DNA from: Burkholderiales bacterium
GTDB taxonomy: Bacteria; Pseudomonadota; Gammaproteobacteria; Burkholderiales; SG8-39
Assembly: GCA_014860445.1 (NCBI GenBank)
Contig: JACZJT010000057.1
Coordinates: 33,161-97,160 of the forward strand
Direction: 5' to 3'
DNA: 64,000 nt
Shown in pieces: positions 1-8,874 of the stretch. The translations under genes and the position numbers were made by a program. Under the pieces are notes generated by a model. That model worked only from the letters and a program-made list of their open reading frames with translations, ran no database searches and was not told the origin of the DNA. Every line of letters begins with the position of its first letter. Positions within the stretch are counted from its first letter, which is position 1.

Positions 1-58
1 CAGCCCGGAGGAAATTGCCGCGCGCGCGCAAGCGCTAGCCAGGGAGAAGACGACATGA
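1..58 (+). CDS. C-terminal end of 2-oxoacid:ferredoxin oxidoreductase alpha subunit (partial)
   Basis: An open frame enters from the left edge and ends at a TGA at 56-58, with a C-terminus reading SPEEIAARAQALAREKTT. The stop overlaps the ATG of the next gene (ATGA, 55-58), the usual coupling of alpha and beta subunits in KorAB-type enzymes. Identification as the alpha subunit (korA) rests on this position only; 18 residues are too few for a family call. Confidence 0.6.
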   Translation, partial: SPEEIAARAQALAREKTT

Positions 59-930
59 GCAGCACGATCGTAGACTCGGCCGCCGAATTTGATGTGCGCG
101 ACTACCTGCGCAAGGAAATGATGCCGCATTTCCTGTGTCCGGGCTGCGGCCATGGCATCGCCCTGCGGGCATTGCTGTGGGCGATACACGAACTCGGCAT
201 CGACAAAGACAAGCTCGCGGTGGTGTCCGGGATAGGCTGTGCCGGAAGGCTATCGGCCTATATCGACGCGAATACCTTTCACGTGACCCATGGCCGTCCA
301 CTCGCCTACGCCACCGGACTCGCGCTCGCGCGACCGGATTTGCATGTCGTCGTCATCACCGGCGACGGAGACTGCCTCGCCATCGGGGGCAATCACCTGA
401 TCCACGCCTGCCGTCGCAACCTGAAACTCACCTGCCTCATGCTCAACAACGAGGTCTACGGCATGACCGGCGGTCAGGTGTCACCGACGACCTCGGAGAC
501 GCGACTCACGACCACCACGCCGCTCGGAAACGCAGAGCCGAATTTCGACGCCTGTGCGCTGGCGGCGGCTGCCGGCGCAAGCTTTGTAGGCCGCGAAGTG
601 ACGCATCACGTGCCCAAACTGAAGGAACTCATCCGCGCCGGCCTCTCGCATCCGGGCTTCGCATTCGTCGAGGTGCTGTCGGACTGCACGGAGATTTTCG
701 GGCGCAAGAATGAATTGGGTTCTTCGGCAGAGATGGTGTTGCGCCAGAAAAGCGAGCTGCGCCCCGAAGCGTATCGCGACACCGTCGATACGCCTTTCCG
801 CTCGAACGATCTCCCCACCGGCGTACTCACAAAAACGGACCGGGCGGAATACGGCACAGCCTACCGCAAGGCGGCTGCCGTACAGCGCGCAGCCAAGGCG
901 GCAAAATCCGCTGCGGGAATCAGCAAATGA
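55..930 (+). CDS. korB: 2-oxoacid:ferredoxin oxidoreductase, beta (TPP-binding) subunit
   Basis: This 291-residue cytoplasmic protein carries the thiamine-diphosphate fold of KorB/PorB subunits. CPGCGHG near residue 30 gives conserved Fe-S and TPP-site residues, GIGCAGR follows near residue 62, and the GDGD-x8-GGNH stretch near residue 105 is the Mg-TPP motif. NNEVYGMTGGQ is the typical beta-subunit signature. With the alpha and gamma subunits it would decarboxylate a 2-oxoacid (most likely 2-oxoglutarate) to the acyl-CoA and reduce ferredoxin. It overlaps the upstream frame by 4 nt and the next gene by 4 nt, so the three are one operon. Substrate is inferred from family resemblance and is not certain; pyruvate or another oxoacid is possible. 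Confidence 0.88.
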   Translation: MSSTIVDSAAEFDVRDYLRKEMMPHFLCPGCGHGIALRALLWAIHELGIDKDKLAVVSGIGCAGRLSAYIDANTFHVTHGRPLAYATGLALARPDLHVVVITGDGDCLAIGGNHLIHACRRNLKLTCLMLNNEVYGMTGGQVSPTTSETRLTTTTPLGNAEPNFDACALAAAAGASFVGREVTHHVPKLKELIRAGLSHPGFAFVEVLSDCTEIFGRKNELGSSAEMVLRQKSELRPEAYRDTVDTPFRSNDLPTGVLTKTDRAEYGTAYRKAAAVQRAAKAAKSAAGISK

Positions 931-1493
931 AAAGCCTGATGCGCGACACCAGAATAGAGATCCGGATCGGCGGCACCGGTGGCCAGGGTCTGATCCTGTG
1001 CGCCAAGATGCTCGCCGACGCACTGTGCACCGCCGGCAAACACGTCGCCCAATCCCAGACTTACGAACCGACTTCGCGCGGCGGCTACTGCAATTCCGAT
1101 CTGATTATTTCGGACCGGGAAGTCGATTACCCGCTTGCGACCGCACTCGACTGCCTGGTGCTGCTAGACCGCATGGCCGTCAAACCTTCCTGGGCGCTGC
1201 TAAAGCCGGGGGCCCTGGTGATCGCGGACACGCGACTGTGCCCCGAACTGCCCGAAGGCAACTATCGGGTCCATCACCTGCCCCTCAGCCGTACGGCCAT
1301 AGAGCTCGGCAGCGAGCGCGTGGCCAATATCGTCGCCCTGGGTGCATTGGCCGCGCTCGGCACGCTGTGCGAGCGCAAGGCGCTGGAGCAGGCAGTGCGC
1401 GCGGATACGCCGAAGAGCTTTCTCGACATTAATCTGGATGCCCTCTCGGCCGGCCACCGCCTGGGCAAGCAGACCGCGCCGCTGCCCGCATAG
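927..1493 (+). CDS. korC: 2-oxoacid:acceptor oxidoreductase, gamma subunit
   Basis: The 188-residue protein belongs to the POR/KOR gamma family: an N-terminal Gly-rich motif IRIGGTGGQGL (about residues 12-22), then QSQTYEPTSRGG, the CoA/partner-binding signature of this subunit. It is the electron-transfer partner of KorAB. The ATG overlaps the korB stop (ATGA), and Met5 is a possible alternative start. In Thauera-type anaerobic aromatic degraders a KorAB enzyme supplies reduced ferredoxin to benzoyl-CoA reductase; here the same kind of enzyme lies next to the aerobic box genes, so its link to benzoate use is only positional. Confidence 0.82.
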   Translation: MKSLMRDTRIEIRIGGTGGQGLILCAKMLADALCTAGKHVAQSQTYEPTSRGGYCNSDLIISDREVDYPLATALDCLVLLDRMAVKPSWALLKPGALVIADTRLCPELPEGNYRVHHLPLSRTAIELGSERVANIVALGALAALGTLCERKALEQAVRADTPKSFLDINLDALSAGHRLGKQTAPLPA

Positions 1494-1614
1494 CGCACCG
1501 CCTGCGCCAGCCGGAACGAAGCTTCGACCTGGTTCATTCCTACAGATTTCCGCCGGCGTCCAGCCGCGGTACACTATCGACATCGACCACGCCGTAACAC
1601 ACCAGGAGTTGACC

Positions 1615-1704
1615 ATGGGTAATCGCGACAGGCAGCGCAGAGAAGAGAAGAAACCGAAAAAACCGAAGAAGCCGGCGCCTGCATTGAATATCAGCGCGCG
1701 CTAA
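1615..1704 (+). CDS. Small Lys/Arg-rich peptide (29 aa), function unknown
   Basis: A short ORF reads MGNRDRQRREEKKPKKPKK, then a Pro/Ala tail ending ISAR. A good ribosome-binding site (CCAGGAG, 1602-1608) lies seven bases before the ATG. The charge pattern (an RRxxKKPKKPKKP-like run) suggests a nucleic-acid-binding or ribosome-associated microprotein, but this is inference. It stands alone between korC and the convergent livF. The strong Shine-Dalgarno and clean stop argue that it is translated. Confidence 0.5.
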   Translation: MGNRDRQRREEKKPKKPKKPAPALNISAR

Positions 1705-1730
1705 GGCACACGGGCAAACGGGCAAACGGG

Positions 1731-1756
1731 CGCGGCATCGATTTCAGAATGCCGCG
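1731..1756. terminator. Putative bidirectional hairpin terminator
   Basis: CGCGGCAT (1731-1738) and ATGCCGCG (1749-1756) form a perfect 8-bp stem with a 10-nt loop. It sits between the rightward small ORF and the leftward livF. There is no strong U tract, so termination is inferred. Just before it (1709-1730) is a short tandem ACGGGCAA repeat. Confidence 0.35.
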
Positions 1757-1809
1757 TCAAGGTACTGGCGAGTTTTCTTTGTCGTCCAGCCGCCGGAAAT
1801 GTGCGCCGT

Positions 1810-2522
1810 CTATACGCCCAGGTACTTGTGGTGCAGATCGGGCTGCGCGCGCAGTTCTGCGCTGCTTCCCTCGTAGACGGTGGAGCCCTTTACCAGGATC
1901 AGAACCCGGTCGGCGATGGCTGACACTGCGGCGAAGTTCTTGTCCACGATCACCGACGCAATACCGGCCTGCTTGATCTGGCCGATGATGGCCCATATTT
2001 CCCGCGAAATCTTCGGCGCTAGGCCCTCGGTTGCCTCATCCAGTATCAGCAGGTCCGGGTTGGTCATCAGCGCGCGCCCTATGGTCAGCATCTGCTGCTC
2101 CCCGCCGGACAGCTGCGCTCCGCCGTGCGTCAGGCGCTCGGACAGCCGGGGAAATGTCGCCATCACCCGCTCGAACGTCCAGTCGCGACGGCCGTGCGCG
2201 CCCGGTCTTGCCGCCATGACGAGGTTCTCGCGCACCGACAGGTTCGGAAAAATACCGCGCCCCTCCGGAACATAGGCGATCCCCTGGCGCACGATCGCAT
2301 GCGTGGCCGCCTGCGTCATATCGACGCCCGCGATGCGTACCTCGCCCCTGCGCGGCCGCACCAGACCGAGCACGCTCCGCAGCAGCGTCGTCTTGCCCAT
2401 GCCGTTCCTGCCCATCAGGCCGACGGTTTCGCCTCGACGCACGACGAAATCGACGCCGTGCAGGATGTGGCTCACGCCGTAATAGGTGTGGATGCCGCGG
2501 GCATCGATCAGCGCGGCTTCGC

Positions 2523-2526
<4 letters not shown>
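1810..2526 (-). CDS. livF: Branched-chain-type ABC transporter ATP-binding protein LivF (benzoate operon)
   Basis: This 238-residue ATPase has Walker A GRNGMGKTT near residue 40, signature LSGGEQQ near 138 and Walker B LLILDEATEGL near 157. That is the LivF pattern, with a C-terminal tail ending YLGV. It energises import through the LivHM channel encoded upstream. Its start overlaps livG by 4 nt (ATGA). It is the last gene of the leftward operon starting at the boxR control region, which contains benzoate-CoA ligase, so an aromatic acid such as benzoate is the likely substrate. Confidence 0.9.
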
Positions 2527-3276
<750 letters not shown>

Positions 3277-3284
<8 letters not shown>

Positions 3285-4278
3285 CGCGCGCCTCCGCCGG
3301 TTTGCGCCGCAGCCGCGACGCGGTCCGCCCCAGACCGAGCAGGCCGTGCGGCAGCAGCAGCACCGCACACACGATGAAGCCCCCCATGAGCAATTGCCAG
3401 TGTTTGGACAGATCCATTCCGCCGATAGCCGGCAAGCCCTGCAGGCCGAGTTCGAGCAAAATCATCGAAAACGCCCCGACCACCGCGCCGGTGAGCGTTC
3501 CCATGCCTCCGAGTATCACCATCATGAGCACGCTGCCGGACTGATGCCAACCCAGGGTCTCAGGATTGACGAAACCAAACTGGGCCGCCGCGAAATAGCC
3601 CGCCATGCCCGCCAAAACGCCGGCGAGCACAAAGCACGCGAGTTTGTAGCGGAACGTGCGGTAGCCGAGCGAGCGCATGCGATGCTCGTTGACGCGGATG
3701 CCGACAATGACCCGCCCGAACAGCGAATCGAGCAGGATGCGCAGGCCCGTGTATACCAGCACCAGCAGGGCCAGCACGACGAAATAAAAGTGCGTATGGT
3801 TCTCCAGCGTGAATGGCTCCCAACCCGCGATGGCCGCCACCGGCTTGGCATAGACGTAGATACCGTCAGCACCACCGCCGAACTCGGTGTCGTGGAACAG
3901 GAAGAACACCATCTGCGCGAAAGCGAGCGTGACCATGATGAAATAAATGCCCGAGGTGCGCAGCACCAGCACGCCGATGACCAGCGCCAGCAGCCCGGAA
4001 CACGCCATGGCAAGCGGCAGCGACACCCACAGGTTGGCCGCCTCGTACTCCGGCGCGGCGAATGCGAGCACATAACCTGCGACGCCGAAGAACGCTGCAT
4101 GGCCCAGGCTCACCAGCCCGGTGAAGCCGACCAGCAGATCCAGGCTCATGGCAAAGATCGCCATGATCATCATTTTGGTGAACAGCTGAACGTAGTACTT
4201 CTCGGCGAACCACGGCAGCACAGCCAGCGCAAGCAGGCAAACCACCAGAATGATCGTTCCGGGACGCAGCTTGCCCAT
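3277..4278 (-). CDS. livM: Branched-chain-type ABC transporter permease LivM (benzoate operon)
   Basis: A 333-residue inner-membrane permease with several hydrophobic helices. It starts MGKLRPGTIILVVCLLALAV and has the LivM motif GLVSLGHAAFFGVAGY near residue 50 and the conserved segment GGMGTLTGAVVGA near residue 260. The ATG at 4278 is chosen because its A is the last base of the livH stop (TGATG); the frame continues upstream, but that part is a shadow of livH. It pairs with LivH to form the channel. Confidence 0.9.
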
Positions 4279-5174
4279 CAGGCGCGCTTCCCGAACAAGC
4301 CCTCGGGCCGTGCCAGCAGTACGCCGGCCATGAGCACATAGATCATCATGCCGGAGAGCTGAGGCAGCAATTGCACGCCCCCGATCTCCAGGCTGATAAC
4401 CTTGCCGAAGGTGTCCACCAGTCCGATGAGGATGGCGGCCAGCATCGCGCCTTTCACCGAACCGATGCCGCCGATGACGACCACGACAAAGCATACGATC
4501 AGCACCTGATTGCCCATGCCTGGGAATACCGAGGCCACCGGCGCGGCGATCATGCCTGCGAACGCCGCAAGCGCCACGCCCAGTGCGAACACCAGGCGGT
4601 AGAGTAGATTGATGTTGATGCCCAGCGACTGCACCATCTCGCGGTTTGCCGCGCCGGCGCGAATAATCATGCCCAGGCGTGTCTTCTGGATCAGGAAATA
4701 CATTCCAACAGCCAGCACCAGACACACCGCCGACATCCACAGACGGTACACCGGGTAGCTGAGCGTCTCTGTCAGCGGAATCGACACACGCAGTATTTCC
4801 GGAACCGCCACACCGTGAACGTCGTCGCCGAAGACCACGCTGCGCAGTTCCTCGAAAATCAAAATCAAACCGTAGGTGAGCAGCACCTGATACAGGTGAT
4901 CACGATGGTAGAGCCGGCTGATCAACAGCCATTCGAGCACCAGGCCGATCACCACAGCGATCACGACCCCACCGGCCATCGCCAGCCACAGGTTGCCGAA
5001 ATGCTGGGACAGCGAGAACGCGAGATAGGCGCCCACCATGTAGAACGTGCCGTGCGCCAGATTGATGATGCCCATGATCCCCAGGATCAGGGTGAGCCCG
5101 CTCGCCACGAGGAAGAGCAACAGGCCGTACTGGATGCCGTTCAGCACCTGGATGAGAAAGGTGTTTGCGTCCAT
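4278..5174 (-). CDS. livH: Branched-chain-type ABC transporter permease LivH (benzoate operon)
   Basis: A 298-residue membrane protein with the LivH hallmarks: NGIQYGLLLFLVASGLTLI near the N-terminus, GIINLAHGTFYMVGAY near residue 35, and GGIGSVKGAMLAA near residue 235. It is the first of the four transporter genes and is separated from the upstream binding-protein gene by 146 nt containing a hairpin. That arrangement often lowers expression of membrane components relative to the periplasmic binding protein. Confidence 0.9.
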   Translation of the reverse strand: MDANTFLIQVLNGIQYGLLLFLVASGLTLILGIMGIINLAHGTFYMVGAYLAFSLSQHFGNLWLAMAGGVVIAVVIGLVLEWLLISRLYHRDHLYQVLLTYGLILIFEELRSVVFGDDVHGVAVPEILRVSIPLTETLSYPVYRLWMSAVCLVLAVGMYFLIQKTRLGMIIRAGAANREMVQSLGININLLYRLVFALGVALAAFAGMIAAPVASVFPGMGNQVLIVCFVVVVIGGIGSVKGAMLAAILIGLVDTFGKVISLEIGGVQLLPQLSGMMIYVLMAGVLLARPEGLFGKRA

Positions 5175-5270
5175 GGCAGATCAGCGAAGCACGGTGCGGG
5201 ATGCGAAAACAGTCAAGATACGCTCAATCAAAGGCAGCCAAGATTTGGAAATTGGAAGACTGTAAGCAAA

Positions 5271-5288
5271 GGCCGGCTTGCGCCGGCC
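5271..5288 (-). terminator. Intra-operon hairpin between binding-protein gene and livH (attenuator-like)
   Basis: GGCCGGC (5271-5277) and GCCGGCC (5282-5288) form a perfect 7-bp GC stem with a TTGC tetraloop. On the transcribed minus strand it is followed by TTTGCTT. Its place right after the solute-binding protein gene fits a partial terminator that sets the ratio of binding protein to permease. Confidence 0.5.
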
Positions 5289-5320
5289 CCTGCTTCAGCA
5301 TGAGGTTTGCGATGCAACCT

Positions 5321-6514
5321 TTACATCTTGCAACCGCGCGCAGGATCGGCGAGAGCCTTTTGCGCGACGCCCGTCACCTTGTTCTCCCCGTTCACCACCT
5401 TGCGCAGATAGATGTCCTGAACCGGGTTATGCGCCTTGGACATGGTCCATGCACCGCGCGGGCTGTCGATCTTGGCCTTTTCCATCGCTGAAAGAAATTC
5501 CTTCTTCTTGCTCATGTCGCCCTTGACGGCTTTCAGACCGGCAACCAGCAGCAGGCCCGCGTCATAGCCCTGCACCGCATACACGTCCGGCTGCAGCTTG
5601 TAGGTCTTGGCATAATTGAGCCGGAAAGTCTTGTTCTTCGGCGTTTCGATACCGTCGCCGTAGTGCAGCGTGGTCTCTATGCCGTCGGCGGCACTACCCG
5701 TGGCATCGAGAACACCGTCGGTAAGGAAGCCCGAACCGTAAAGTCCGATCTTGCCCTTCAGTCCCGCGGCCTGCCAGTCTTTCATCAACTTGACCCCGCC
5801 GCCGCCCGCGAAGAACACGAATACCGCGTCGGGCTTGATCGAGGCGATTTCGGTCAGCAGCGGTTGGAATTCCACGCTCGGGAACGGCAGGAACAACTCC
5901 TTCACCACCGTGCCTCCGGCCTTCTTGAAACCTTCCTTGAAGCCCTCGATGGCTTCGATGCCGGCGCCGTATTTCCAGGTCAGCGTGACCGCTTTCTTGA
6001 TGCCGCGATCGGCCAGCACCTTGCCCATCGGATAGGCAGGCTGCCAGTTGGTGAACGAAGTGCGGAAGATGTTGGGCGCGCACTGCGAGCCGGTTGCAGC
6101 ACCCGCTCCGGCATTCGGGATGATGAGCGGCGTGCCGCTGTCGCGCGCGACCTTCACCATACCCATGACCACGCCCGAGTGCACCGTGCCCACCAGCACG
6201 TCGACCTTGTCACGCGTCACCAGCGCATTCGCGTTGTCGGTCGCCTTTGGCGGGCTCGATTCGTCATCGACGGTAAAATACTCCAGCTCGTGCCCGCCGA
6301 ATTTGCCGCCGGACTCGGACATGGCCATCTTGAAGCCGTTGGTGATCGCCACGCCCAGCTGCGCGTAGGTGCCGGTGTAGGGCAGCATCAGGCCGACTTT
6401 TATTTTGCTTTGCGCGTACGCAAAACTCGGCAGGCTGACGACGCCAGCCACGGCTGCAGCGGCGATAGCGGTCTTGAGAAACCCTCGCCGGTGAAACGCT
6501 TGGTTCTTGCTCAT
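5321..6514 (-). CDS. ABC transporter substrate-binding protein, Liv type (benzoate operon, second copy)
   Basis: The 397-residue periplasmic protein of the type-1 binding-protein fold starts MSKNQAFHRRGFLKTAIAAAA. The twin Arg with GFLK and a hydrophobic run ending SFAYAQ suggests Tat-type or Sec export. The ATG at 6514 has a good GAGGAG site; the 40 codons further upstream are spurious. The mature part opens KIKVGLMLPYTGTYAQLG, typical of aromatic- or amide-binding Liv relatives. It follows benzoate-CoA ligase after 29 nt. It differs clearly from the other binding protein of this operon at 8875-10011, so the two may bring different ligands to one LivHMGF channel. Confidence 0.88.
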   Translation of the reverse strand: MSKNQAFHRRGFLKTAIAAAAVAGVVSLPSFAYAQSKIKVGLMLPYTGTYAQLGVAITNGFKMAMSESGGKFGGHELEYFTVDDESSPPKATDNANALVTRDKVDVLVGTVHSGVVMGMVKVARDSGTPLIIPNAGAGAATGSQCAPNIFRTSFTNWQPAYPMGKVLADRGIKKAVTLTWKYGAGIEAIEGFKEGFKKAGGTVVKELFLPFPSVEFQPLLTEIASIKPDAVFVFFAGGGGVKLMKDWQAAGLKGKIGLYGSGFLTDGVLDATGSAADGIETTLHYGDGIETPKNKTFRLNYAKTYKLQPDVYAVQGYDAGLLLVAGLKAVKGDMSKKKEFLSAMEKAKIDSPRGAWTMSKAHNPVQDIYLRKVVNGENKVTGVAQKALADPARGCKM

Positions 6515-6543
6515 GTCGAATCTCCTCGGTTGGTTGTTAACTG

Positions 6544-8154
6544 CTATGAATCCGTCTGCGACTTGGCGCGCAGTTTGAAACGCTGAATCTTCCCGGTCGC
6601 CGTTTTCGGCAACTCGCTGGCGAACTCGACCCATCGCGGATATTTGTACGGCGCCAGCTTTGACTTCACGTGCTGCTGCAATTGCTCGGCCAGTGCGGCA
6701 CTCGCCGTGACGCCGGCCTTGGTGACGATATAGGCCTTCGGCTTGACCAACTGATCCTCGTCCGGCTGGCCGATCACCGCCACTTCGAGTACATCCGGAT
6801 GGCTCAGCAACGCACCTTCAACCTCGAACGGCGAAACGTAAATGCCGCCTACCTTGAGCATATCATCGGTGCGCCCGGAATAGGTATAGTAGCCCGCCTC
6901 GTCCACGGTGTACTTGTCGCCGCTGCGCGTCCAGTCGCCCATGAACGTCGCCCTGCTTTTGGCGCGATTGTTCCAGTAGCAAGCGGCGCTGGTCGGTCCG
7001 TTGATCTGCAACTCGCCGATCTCCCCTGTCTTCACCTGATTGCCGGCGTCGTCCACCACGCGCAGCGCGTAGCCCGGCACGGCCTTGCCGGTCGTGCCGT
7101 AGCGCACCTCCCCCGGCCGGTTCGACACGAATATATGCAGCATCTCGGTCGATCCGATGCCATCCAGAATCTCCACGCCGAAGTGTTTGGTCCAGCGCTC
7201 GCCGATGTCTGCCGGCAGCGCTTCGCCCGCCGACGTGCACACGCGCAAATTGAGCGATTCGCGTTTGGGGAGTTCCGGGCTGGCCAGCAGCGCCGCGTAA
7301 AGGGTCGGCACGCCGTAAAAAATGGTCGGCTTGCGTTGCTGAATGCGCTGGAACACACTCGCCGGCGTCGGACGCTCGGCCATCAAAACGGCCGTCGCTC
7401 CCACCGACATCGGAAAGCTGAGCGAGTTTCCCAGGCCGTAGGCGAAAAAAAGCTTCGCGGCCGAGAACACAAGGTCGTCCTCGCGTATGCCCAGCACCGG
7501 TATCGCATAGAGTTCGGCAGTCTGGATCATGTGGGAGTGCATATGCACCGTTCCCTTGGGCGTGCCGGTCGACCCCGAGGAATAGAGCCAAAAGCAGGCA
7601 TCATCGCAGGTGGTCGGAGCCGGCTCACAACTCGCGCTGGCTTTGTCCATGCGCTCGACCAGCGACACATGCCCGTGCGCATCCTTGCCCGAAACGATCA
7701 CGTGCTTCAGAAATGGCAGCTTCGCGGACGCCTTGTCCAGCAGCGGCGCAAACGTGGGCAGCAACAGTTCCGACACGACCAGCGCCTTTGCGCGGCTGTC
7801 GTTGAGCATGAATTCGTAGTCTGACGTGGTCAGCAGGGTGTTGCCTGCAATGGGGACGATGCCGGCCTTGATCGCGCCCAGGAACACGCTGGGAAAATCG
7901 ACGGTATCCAGAAGCGTCAGCATGATGCGGTCTTCCGGCCCCAGCCCCAGGCCCAGCAAGGCATTGGCGGCGCGGTTCGCGCGCTCGGCGAGTTGCCCGT
8001 AGGTGATGCTGCAGGAATCGTCGATGAATGCCGTCTTTCCCGAGCGCCCGGCGCTCAGATTGCGCTCGATCAGATCGTGCGCGGCATTGAACTCCCTCGG
8101 TATCGTTACTTTCGGCGGGCTGACACTATGGTCAGCAGACGACAGCCCAAGCAT
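6544..8154 (-). CDS. bclA: Benzoate-CoA ligase
   Basis: The 536-residue cytoplasmic adenylate-forming enzyme converts benzoate, ATP and CoA to benzoyl-CoA, the entry step of the box pathway. YSSGSTGTPKG at residues 191-201 is the AMP-binding P-loop, YGVPTLY and GIGSTEMLHIF give the aryl pocket and A5 motifs, YTYSGRTDDMLKVGG is A8, and Lys522 in PKTATGKIQRF is the catalytic A10 lysine. The GSTEMLHIFVSN stretch is characteristic of benzoate-type CoA ligases. The ATG at 8154 follows a GAGGAGAAC site. Related acids such as 2-aminobenzoate or fluorobenzoates could also be used. Confidence 0.93.
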   Translation of the reverse strand: MLGLSSADHSVSPPKVTIPREFNAAHDLIERNLSAGRSGKTAFIDDSCSITYGQLAERANRAANALLGLGLGPEDRIMLTLLDTVDFPSVFLGAIKAGIVPIAGNTLLTTSDYEFMLNDSRAKALVVSELLLPTFAPLLDKASAKLPFLKHVIVSGKDAHGHVSLVERMDKASASCEPAPTTCDDACFWLYSSGSTGTPKGTVHMHSHMIQTAELYAIPVLGIREDDLVFSAAKLFFAYGLGNSLSFPMSVGATAVLMAERPTPASVFQRIQQRKPTIFYGVPTLYAALLASPELPKRESLNLRVCTSAGEALPADIGERWTKHFGVEILDGIGSTEMLHIFVSNRPGEVRYGTTGKAVPGYALRVVDDAGNQVKTGEIGELQINGPTSAACYWNNRAKSRATFMGDWTRSGDKYTVDEAGYYTYSGRTDDMLKVGGIYVSPFEVEGALLSHPDVLEVAVIGQPDEDQLVKPKAYIVTKAGVTASAALAEQLQQHVKSKLAPYKYPRWVEFASELPKTATGKIQRFKLRAKSQTDS

Positions 8155-8227
8155 ATTGTTCTCCTCGCTCAGTTCCAGAAGCAGACCATGAGAGGCGAAC
8201 CCCTCAGGCTCCTATTTTTCACGGACC

Positions 8228-8246
8228 GTTTCCGGAATTCGGAAAC
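8228..8246 (-). other. Hairpin in the DUF4863-bclA spacer
   Basis: GTTTCCG (8228-8234) pairs with CGGAAAC (8240-8246) around a GAATT loop, inside the 98-nt gap between the DUF4863 gene and bclA. There is no clear U tract, so it may be a processing or stability element and not a terminator. Confidence 0.35.
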
Positions 8247-8252
8247 CGTCTC

Positions 8253-8723
8253 CTATTGTTGCGTCCACTCGATCTTGCCCTCGGGCAGCAAATACAGGAT
8301 CAGCGCGCGACCGCTGGTCACGGTGGGTCTGTGTGCCGAGTCTGCAGGATATACCAGCCAGCCCGCGCCCTTGTCATCGAACCTGGCTTCCGGCGTGACC
8401 GGCATGATCATGTCGATTTCTCCGGTAGGATGGCGGTGGTGGTTGCCGACCAGATCGGTAATATCGACCACGTCCACGCTGAATCCATGCGTTGCCTCGC
8501 CCGGCTCGAAAATTCTGCCGTAGCGACGCTTCGCATCACCCTGGTTGCACAACCAGCCGGCGGCGATACCGTCGTGACATGCATCGCGGATCCGCCGAAA
8601 CGTTTCGCTCCCGGGTGGAAACTGCTTATCGAGATCCGCCTGCAGCGCCGCGTCCAGCGCGCGACCCTGTGCGAAACGCGCAACCGGGGCGACCAACTCC
8701 TGAAATTGCATCGGTGTCGTCAT
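8253..8723 (-). CDS. DUF4863 family cupin-like protein (4-hydroxylaminobenzoate lyase-like)
   Basis: A 156-residue soluble protein starting MTTPMQFQELVAPV. The sequence resembles the DUF4863/PnbB family, whose characterised members convert 4-hydroxylaminobenzoate to protocatechuate. The C-terminal half shows a cupin-type metal motif: HRHPTGE (HxH-x3-E) within GNHHRHPTGEID, then a second His in PADSAHRPTV. A GGAGG site sits very close before the chosen ATG; starts at 8735 and 8711 are alternatives. It lies between a binding-protein gene and benzoate-CoA ligase, so it probably acts on benzoate-related compounds. No nitrobenzoate reductase gene is near, so the lyase reaction itself is doubtful here. 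Confidence 0.72.
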   Translation of the reverse strand: MTTPMQFQELVAPVARFAQGRALDAALQADLDKQFPPGSETFRRIRDACHDGIAAGWLCNQGDAKRRYGRIFEPGEATHGFSVDVVDITDLVGNHHRHPTGEIDMIMPVTPEARFDDKGAGWLVYPADSAHRPTVTSGRALILYLLPEGKIEWTQQ

Positions 8724-8874
8724 TCCCTCCTCCATTTCCCAAGCGCTCGCGCTGAATTCAAACGGCCCGCGTACGACCTGGTTGATACTCACTAGTGGCG
8801 TGAGCCCGCCGCCGGGTTTCCCCAGTACTGCCGGTCTTGTGCCGGCTGGCAGGCTCAGCCTAGGTGGCCGAAAC

